Below the pieces are notes generated by a model. That model worked only from the letters and a program-made list of their open reading frames with translations, was not told where the DNA came from and did no database searches. This document shows positions 57,401 to 64,000 of a stretch of DNA of 64,000 nt, one piece after another; position 1 is the first letter of the stretch; every line of letters starts with the position of its first letter. The position numbers and the translations under genes were made by a program. This DNA is from Lepidodermella squamata (lineage: Eukaryota > Gastrotricha), in the NCBI GenBank assembly GCA_047495785.1, contig JBLDXI010000024.1, positions 5,208,001 to 5,272,000 on the forward strand, in the 5' to 3' direction.

Positions 57401-57893
57401 GGCATCGTTTTACTCGATTGAAAAAAATAAGAAATACGTGAATCGGTTTGAATTTTAAAATTGATCGTATTCCGAGAGGAGAAGAGATGAATAAATTTGA
57501 GTTTCGAATTCTTGTAGGCAACATCCGAAAGCAGTGTTTTGCCAAAGGGGATAGAAAAATTCGTTAAATTGATGGAACTGTGAATCACCTAAGTCGAAAT
57601 TCCGAAATCGTCCTTCCCGCCGTGAAAGCGTTAGCATTAACAATCGAGTAGCGGCAATGCTTTCGATAATCAAGCGAAACAGTGCTGGTTTGGAGTTAGG
57701 ATCCATTCAGCCATTTATGGTCAGTTGCTATAATTGACATGCCAATTAGGTCCAGGAATCTTGATTTGAGATCATCGTTAAACAATAGTTAAACAACCAA
57801 AACAACCAGCTGGTTACGCCCCTGACAATAGGCCAGGGCGAATGAAGGAGCCATGCTAATATCATGCTAATTAATAGCTGTCTTTCTTTTTAG
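54409..57893. other. Gene-poor insert between D4 and the ankyrin-Sushi gene
   Basis: No gene supported. The motif GCTCGCTWCGCTCGC occurs at about 54681, 55138 and 55643. A TATG microsatellite lies at 55926-55946. The 177-codon frame at 55277-55810 has no ATG at its start and no domain. A stretch at 57600-57718 (INNRVAAMLSIIKRNSAG) reads like ankyrin-type sequence but does not join in phase to the exon at 57894. Confidence 0.4.
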
Positions 57894-58963
57894 ATGTGGC
57901 AAATGACAAGTTCCGCAATGGTACAGCGGCGACACTACGCAATAATAAGCACCAAACACCACTGGACCTCGCTATTGAGCTCGATTTACCAAATGCCATT
58001 GGTGCGCTGGTTAAATTGAACCCCGGTGTTCTTCTTGAGCGAGATTCGTCTGGAAATCTGATTCTTCATAAAGCAGCTCAATGTTTCGCTCCACATGGCC
58101 TGACAAATCTTGAAATTACGCTGTCAAAATTGGATGAGGGTTACCTTAGATCAGCTCTAGATGCGAAAAACTCAAATGGTAAGACCTTGTTGTGGACGGC
58201 TGTCGAACAAAACTGCGTTCCTATGGCTGACATTCTTCTGAGCAAGTTCAAGGCAACGTGTGAAGACAATGACGATGGAGATTCGCCGAAATTGTGGGCA
58301 ACGGCCGCGGGCTTCAAACAAATGGCTGAGCTGCTGGGAAGTTATAGCAATTGTGCTTTTTCACCGCAACTGATGGAGTCCTGCGCGGTTGATGTGGCAA
58401 GTATGTTTGACCATTTTTCACCTATTTAAATCCTGAAGTTAGATGCGTATTAAATTTTTTATATTTTTATTATTTCCTGTTGGTGTAGGGTCCCAACGGC
58501 CAAAACTGATCCTGAACGGTCGTATCAAATACAGAGGTTGCTACGGAGTCATAGAATGCGACGAAACCTCGAAGCTAGACGGCTCTGACTCTGTTCATTT
58601 CACAAACAATACCTGGATAATCGCCGGAAAATGCGCTAAGAGTAATTTACTGATTTTTATTATATCATTAATAGCCACCGGTATAATCCTCAAATATTAG
58701 GTTGCTCAGAAGAGATCCCACTTCCATCTAACGCTATTTTGGCGACAGATCTCTCGGACTACAACTCCGCAGGAACATTGCTGACCTTTGATTGCTGGCC
58801 TGACTACAATCTAGATGGCCCGAATACAATAATATGTCTGGAAGATGGCAAGTGGTTGCCAAATGACAAGTTGGGCAATGGTACAGCGGCGACACTACGC
58901 AATTACTTTTCTGATGCCATTGCTAAGAATTTCGTCTCCCAATCGTGGACTCCTGATAGATAA
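57894..58963 (+). CDS. Ankyrin-Sushi (CCP) fusion protein, 5' end missing
   Basis: Three exons join in phase 1: 57894-58400, 58489-58641, 58701-58963, encoding about 307 residues. Exon 1 carries ankyrin-type repeats (NNKHQTPLDLAIELDLPNA, NSNGKTLLWTAVEQNCVPMA, AAGFKQMAELLGS). Exons 2 and 3 carry two Sushi/CCP-like modules: LILNGRIKYRGCYGVIECDE..WIIAGKC and CSEEIPLPSNA..FDCWPDYNLDG..GKW. Sushi modules are extracellular, so the ankyrin part is probably secreted too. Exon 1 has a good acceptor (CTTTCTTTTTAG) but no upstream partner in phase, so the N-terminus, including any signal peptide, is missing or unresolved. A segment at the start of exon 1 is repeated in exon 3, suggesting a broken tandem repeat of an ankyrin-Sushi unit. 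Confidence 0.65.
57901..58903 (+). repeat. Direct repeat linking Sushi and ankyrin coding segments
   Basis: 57901-57943 and 58861-58903 match over 43 nt with two differences, 960 bp apart and in the same frame (NDKFRNGTAATLRN and NDKLGNGTAATLRN). In the first copy it leads into ankyrin repeats; in the second it follows a Sushi module. Confidence 0.85.
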
Positions 58964-59727
58964 AATGGTTTAAAATTTAGATAATTGGTTTTCATTTCGG
59001 CAACCATTGATACTTGCAATAACATCTTCGCAACCTTCTTTTGTTTTTAATGATCGTTAGCCGCTCAATACGATCAATAAATAATAAATATCGCTGTATG
59101 TGTTTCATGTAAATTTTGACTTTTGAATAAAATAACGGTTAAAATAACGATACTTATCCAGATAAATGTGATGGTAATATGTAAGCCTTAAGCTGGATTC
59201 ACTAATGTGCGACAGCGGCGACAAAATCGCGCGACGTTTCATTTGTCGCGTGACAATTTCATAAATCCGCGGAGCGACAGTCCCGTGATAGTCACAGTCG
59301 CGCGCGCACACAACAATAGCAGTGCAAGACACGTTTTCAGCAGCGCGCCTCGAGTAATATAAAGAAGCATCGTCGGTAACTTAAGGTCTTCGGATAAACT
59401 TTTACGCATCGAATTCGTGAGTTCGCTACTAACGTTTTCAAAGCGCGCAGAATATTAATAAAATTGTAATAACATTTATTGAGGTCAATAAGTATTATAA
59501 TACATCATATCACCGCAATTCTGATGAATTTTAATCCAAGAAATGAGAAATTCTCATCAGTATTCGTGAGACTTTCAGGGTCATATTCATCCTGCCGAAT
59601 TATACATACGGCCAAAATTTTTCAGACGAAATTTTTCAATCAATTTATACTCGATTCCATTACGTCGCAGATTAGTCTAATATCTAGATTAGGAATGTGG
59701 TCCGTACTAAGCAGACCCATTATTGTT
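58964..59727. other. Intergenic stretch
   Basis: 3' flank of the ankyrin-Sushi gene with AATAAA-like sites near 59079 and 59460. No gene seen. Confidence 0.4.
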
Positions 59728-60031
59728 CTAAGCCAGCGCATTAAAATTACATTTAGCCTTTGCTCTTTGCTCTTGTTGGGTGGTTAGGTTCCAGGTTTCG
59801 CAGGCATAGGTGACAGTAGGAATAACAACGCATTTAAGAACTTTCAATTTCGTAGCTAAGCTGACGTGTTTTCTATTGCACATAAGTTTATTGAGGGCAC
59901 CAAAGCAGCCGCCAGCTTTCGCCATGCACGCCTTGATTTCCTCGTCCATTTTCCCATTGGAAGTAATGATGCTTCCTAAATATTTGAAAGACGTCACTTT
60001 TTCCAATGGTTTGCCGTCTAATTTCTAGGGA
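59728..60031 (-). mobile_element. Non-LTR retrotransposon fragment (reverse transcriptase C-terminal part)
   Basis: About 100 codons match the end of LINE reverse transcriptases: KVTSFKYLGSIITSNGKMDE, ALNKLMCNRKHVSLATKLKV and VVIPTVTYACETWNL, a typical YLGS..YGCETW pattern. Open frame ends at a stop on both sides; catalytic RT motifs and an endonuclease are not found nearby. It is a dead, truncated copy. Confidence 0.8.
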
Positions 60032-60129
60032 CATGTCTCTGGAAATGCTTAAATAAATCATTGCACGTAGGATTGACTGAAGGAGATCAAAGCGTTATAA
60101 ATTAAGATTTGAAATAGAATTAACGGGTC

Positions 60130-60958
60130 ACATTTTATTCAACATCAAATTCACTTTTTTCAACATCAAATTACTTTTTCTATCATCAAACTCTTTTTTC
60201 AACAGCAAATTTCGATATGTTACATAATCTTTGCGATCCACACTCATTCAAGCTCTTGATGACGACCAGTCCGGGAAAATAGCAGAAAATTTGGTCGAAG
60301 AATCTAGTTTGTTGTTGTCGAACCCGTTCATGAAATTATGGAAAATTGAGTTAGCTGTAATTTTGCAAAGTTACGGACAAATATTTGATTTTTGGCCAAA
60401 AAAAAATTGAATTTTCAAATATTTGTCCGAATAATTTTGCTATTCTCATTTTTGCGAAGACAACGATTCAAATGAGTGAAATTAGTCAGGGCCCTTCAAG
60501 GTTAAGCCGTCGGAACGTTTCACGCCGTTGGGCTTCACTAAATAGCAGCATGCGCTCCCTGTCTTCCGGGCGGGAATTGCCAATCTCGATAGAGATTTTC
60601 AACTCGCACCCTGGGCATGTGTCATACCAACGAAGAGTACCGCATCGGTACCACTTGTTCGCCTAAATAGTTCAGGCATTTAAGGCGACTTTTCCCCGCA
60701 CGCAGCACGTGTCTTCTGCACGCGCCAAAAATCAATTGCTAATATGAACCTTTGTTCGCTGGTCTGGCACGAGTCTGGACCTCGCTATTATCACCCGAGG
60801 TCATACATAACACTTAAAATCCACAAATTCATCAGGAAAGTATATTTTTCCCTATCAAATAATAATTTCTGAAGTTTGCTGTCGAAAAAAGAGTTTGATG
60901 ATAGAAAAAGTAATTTGATGTTGAAAAAAGTAAATTTGATGTTAAAAAAAATATTTTC
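60130..60958. mobile_element. Foldback element with TTCAACATCAAAT-type arms
   Basis: The arm at about 60137-60213 and the arm at about 60872-60948 are inverted copies: both carry, in order, two ACATCAAATT-type units spaced by CTTTTTTC, then ATCATCAAACTCTTTTTTC and a CAGCAAA unit. The interior (about 650 bp) encodes nothing recognised. It abuts the 3' side of the D2 LamG exon (about 30 bp from its donor). Confidence 0.7.
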
Positions 60959-60986
60959 CGAATTACGCAAAGCAGTGGATAATTAC

Positions 60987-62277
60987 CGAGCTTGTAAACT
61001 CTCAAGTCGAGAAGTCTGACAGGATCAGTTGTCCCACCATTGTTCGCGGACACGTAGAGAACGCCTTGTTCCATTTTAGGATCAGCGATGGGTAGCGGAG
61101 TAGGCAAATCCACCGCGCTGAAAATCGCCGTACAAGATGCGTTAGTGCACACATCCAGCCAAAATGTCCTTCCTAACAACAATGCCCAGGTGGTGCCTCC
61201 CCTTTATCGTGTTCTGGTCGAGCGGGACTCGTGGTGGCGATGTGATATCATTCAAATTGGCAGCGATGCTTGTTGGCGACGACACTATTTTGTAACCTCC
61301 GAAGTAACTCATCACCCGCACTAGCAAGCCGGCGAAATTGCTAGCGTTCATGTAAGGCGCACCCGTCGTTGGAGTTGTGAAAAGGAGAGATGAATTCGAT
61401 ATTATGCCAATTGCATAATGATCTGTGCCTCTGCCGACTGGTGCATCAATGCTCATCGTTACGTTGATGGAAAAATCGGTCAAAAGGAACAGCTTAATAA
61501 AAAATGCATGCATGCATTATATTAATTAATATTTATTTTGCGTAATCAGTGTGTGACCGTTTCCAATTTTGAAGAGGGCGAAGGCAATTATTATTATATA
61601 AGAATTATTATAACCCTTCCCAAAAGCTGAAGATTATGCTTCTTCCATGTTACGCTGTTCAAGCCTTTTTCGATTTTGTGACTATTGAAGTCTTGATGAT
61701 TCATGATTCATGTGCCTTCATTGTGCCTTAAATTTTATAATAGCCGTCGACTCACGTTTTTGTTGATAAATGTTGTGAAGTGAGATCCAGAGTTCGTTAG
61801 GATTACGTCATTACTCGATCCAACTATTGCGAAATTTTTGTTGCTTCGATGTACCCAGTTAGCCCCTTAGTTAGGCACACAATTAAGCCTATCTTAATAG
61901 AGAGAAACAGCTATCCTTACCGGGATTGCCATCGTTCGGGTATGAGTACTCTGGTACAAAATTTGCTGGATTCGTGAGTGGGCTATTAACTAGTACATAA
62001 TCTCAGTTTTACCCCGTGCCAATCGACAGGGTTGATATACCTTGGGAACAGTTAGTTCCCGTGAATCGGGCCAAGCATTGACAGGTGTTTGAAGCACTGC
62101 AACCACCGCCTCTCTCCTCGCAAACAGGGACGCATTCTGCCGAAGAATAGACGATGACAATGATGAGCATTCCTCGAAGTTATTACATAGCTTACGTTGC
62201 TGTGAAAATCCTGCCTTGAGCAGGAGGAAAGCAGCAAATAGAGGGATGAAAACCCTTATGGCATAGCTACGAGACAT
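60987..62277 (-). pseudogene. 5' part of a LamG/EGF family gene (D2), frameshifted and truncated
   Basis: Five exons align with D1: 62277-62196 (signal peptide, FIPLFAAFLLLKAGFS), 62136-62041 (EGF-like, CVPVCEERGGGCSA..CSQ), 61989-61921, 61865-61756 (ending TTFINKN) and 61492-60987 (LamG-like, ending RLLDLRVYKL). What is one exon in D1 is split in two here (61989-61921 and 61865-61756). The LamG exon is 5 nt shorter than in D1, and the frame breaks near 61175 between GIVVR and GRTFWLDVC. The three 3' exons expected after 60987 are absent; the foldback element and the LINE fragment lie there instead. Two acceptors are AAG. The 5' exons stay open, so the damage looks recent. Confidence 0.72.
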
Positions 62278-63052
62278 GATGGGGCTATTCTAATGCGCTA
62301 ACGTTCCCTTGCAATTCAAGGCAAGATTCCAGGCGAAATTCAAGAATAGGCAACGCCAATAACATTCGAGTTTGACAAGTTGCTCTTAATTATTAACGTA
62401 TCACCTTCTTTCTTTGTGCGAACCGTCGCCTTTCTGTGACTAACCGGTGGCGGCAATGGAAAAGGAGGCAGATTTTAAACCTACATTATTGCCACTGAGC
62501 AAACACAACGCGCGATAGGCTATACAATAGCAGCTTTTTCACTTTTCAGCGCAACTTACCCATAGATTTTATGGATAAAACCATGTAACTAAGAGGGCTT
62601 CAAGCGTTGCTCCGGCTTGCCTGACTATGGGGCTGCATTATTATTTCATTAGTTTCTTCATTGTTTGACGTTAGACCAACCTACCCTCTGGCGTCTTTCT
62701 GGCGAGCGAACACAATAATGCAAGTAGTCATTAATTCCTCAAATTTCTGAATCATACCTATATTTATTTTTTCGATGGAGAGCTTCGTCTAGTCAATTTA
62801 ACTCGATTTAACGATTTCCTTTGTTCGCTTTCGTTATGAGTTTTTAAAAGAAAAGCTATTGGAAACCATCTTCCCGGAGTAATTATCTTTTTGTTGTATC
62901 GTTCCAGCTAAACATTTGCATAAGTTACGAATCTTATTCATTCAAAACTGGAAACTAAGCAAAATGTAGTTGAGATATTGAGATAGACTTATGTATCACA
63001 CGCGTTTCACGGGCGGGTAGTCAGTTATTCTAAAGATTGGTTCTGTTTTCTG
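62278..63052. other. Intergenic region between D2 and D3
   Basis: Upstream region of D2 and 3' flank of D3. No gene or clear promoter motif seen. Confidence 0.4.
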
Positions 63053-64000
63053 TTAATAGGCAGAGTTAGGAACGCTACAATCGCGGCGTTGCGTACCATC
63101 GGGACAGTCGCACAGCATTGCAGAGCAACGTTTGGCATTCTTGCAATCGCAGAAATCTAAAAGACAGAAGAATATTTAACGCCGATTTCAACTCGGAACT
63201 CTTATACCTTGGGAACAGTCAGGCCCCGTCTTCCATTTGTTGAAGCACGTACATGTACCAGGAGCAGAGCAATAAGCTCGGTTTGAACAAATATTGGATC
63301 CGCACAATTCTAGTAGAAACATGGAAGAATAGCAATAATAAAAAGAAGCTTAAAAAGATAATCATACGCCGATCGCAATTCGGCCCGATCCAGCCCCGTT
63401 TACAGGCGCACGTGTTGGCTCCAACGCAAAAGCCTTTACCACAGCCGCCACTGCAGGTTGGAGTACCTGAAAGCATAAAAAGCGAATAAAAACCTACTGA
63501 TCACTTTTAGCTTTTCTAAATTTTTGCTTTTTCCAACGACTTATTGAATTTCTCAATGACTAAAATGCTGGCGTGTTACCTAGACGGTAGACCCTCAGGT
63601 CAATAAGCCTAACAGGAGCCGTTGCTCCGCCGTTGATAGCCGAAAAGTAGAGCACGCCTGGGTCCATTTTCGTGTCGACAATCGGCAACGGACCTGGCAA
63701 AGTCTGCGCGCTGAAAATCGCTGTGCAAGAAGCGTTATTGCACATGTCCATCCACAGCGTTCTGCCCTGTCGTACAACAATACCCAGGTGATGCCTACCC
63801 TTGATCGTGTTCTGGTCTAGCGGAACTTGCGGTTGCGATGCGATATCCGCCAAACTGGTGACGCCGGATTGCGATGAAATTATCTTGTAAGTGCCAAAGT
63901 AGCTCATCACGCGTATCAGCAAACCAGCGAAATTTGTCTCGTTGATGGAGAGAGTTGTCACGGATGGGTTTGTGTAGATGAGCGACGAGTTCGATAAGAT
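63053..64000 (-). CDS. Secreted LamG-like/EGF-like protein D3, 5' end beyond the window
   Basis: Visible exons: LamG-like from the window end to 63580 (open at its 5' side), EGF 63466-63368 (CSGGCGKGFCVGANTCACKR), EGF 63309-63208 (LCGSNICSNRAYCS) and the terminal exon 63156-63053 (CDCKNAKRCSAMLCDCPDG, ending VPNSAY). All joins after the LamG exon are phase 1 as in D1. The LamG part has GRHHLGIVVRQGRTLWMDMC and ends RLIDLRVYRL, and its frame is intact, unlike D2. The signal peptide and N-terminal EGF exons should lie past 64000. Role unknown; extracellular glycan or matrix binding is inferred from the domains. Confidence 0.78.

Noticed and set aside
57600-57718. Possible upstream ankyrin exon of the ankyrin-Sushi gene
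   Set aside because: The text reads like coding sequence but its donor is phase 0 while the exon at 57894 needs phase 1, and its own acceptor is unclear.

Overview
The window is animal (metazoan) nuclear DNA: intron-containing genes with GT..AG splice sites, complete nuclear tRNA genes, and orthologues of animal housekeeping genes. Very short introns (52-63 nt), TTTTCAG-type acceptors, dense packing, an operon-like gene pair and fast-evolving tandem families of secreted proteins suggest a nematode or a similar compact ecdysozoan. That placement is inference; no marker gene in the window settles it.

Layout. 0-5.6 kb: 3' end of a + strand gene, a RhoGAP gene on the - strand, then non-coding DNA. 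5.65-17.2 kb: a uridine-cytidine kinase-like gene (UCKL1 type). Its 7.6 kb fifth intron holds three tandem antisense genes for secreted ankyrin-repeat proteins, one intact (A) and two frameshifted (B, C). 18.4-22.1 kb: MMS19 (cytosolic Fe-S cluster assembly). 22.6-25.8 kb: an intact secreted LamG-like/EGF-like gene (D1), a relic of the same family, and a small two-TM protein. 26.0-27.3 kb: eight tRNA genes with eight different anticodons, one of them (Gly-TCC) lacking its D arm. 28.6-33.0 kb: an Egalitarian-like gene with winged-helix repeats but no visible exonuclease domain. 34.4-43.5 kb: two tandem SLC37 sugar-phosphate exchanger genes with very different intron patterns. 44.5-45.5 kb: an ER calumenin/reticulocalbin. 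46.7-48.0 kb: mitochondrial ribosomal protein S7 followed closely by a small C2H2 zinc-finger gene. 48-52 kb: gene-poor DNA with a foldback element. 52.1-64 kb: an accessory region with a Cys-rich, probably GPI-anchored secreted protein, an ankyrin-Sushi gene, a LINE fragment, a second foldback element, and three further LamG/EGF loci: a 3' remnant (D4), a 5' half (D2) and a copy cut by the window end (D3).

The conserved genes (UCKL1, MMS19, MRPS7, SLC37, calumenin, Egalitarian-like, RhoGAP) share no pathway. The lineage-specific part is a set of predicted extracellular families: ankyrin proteins with signal peptides, LamG/EGF proteins with an unusual Cys-rich tail, and an ankyrin-Sushi fusion. 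They duplicate, decay and collect insertions, and are the best candidates for undescribed biology here. Exon joins were worked out by hand from splice consensus, reading phase and comparison between paralogues; none has transcript support.
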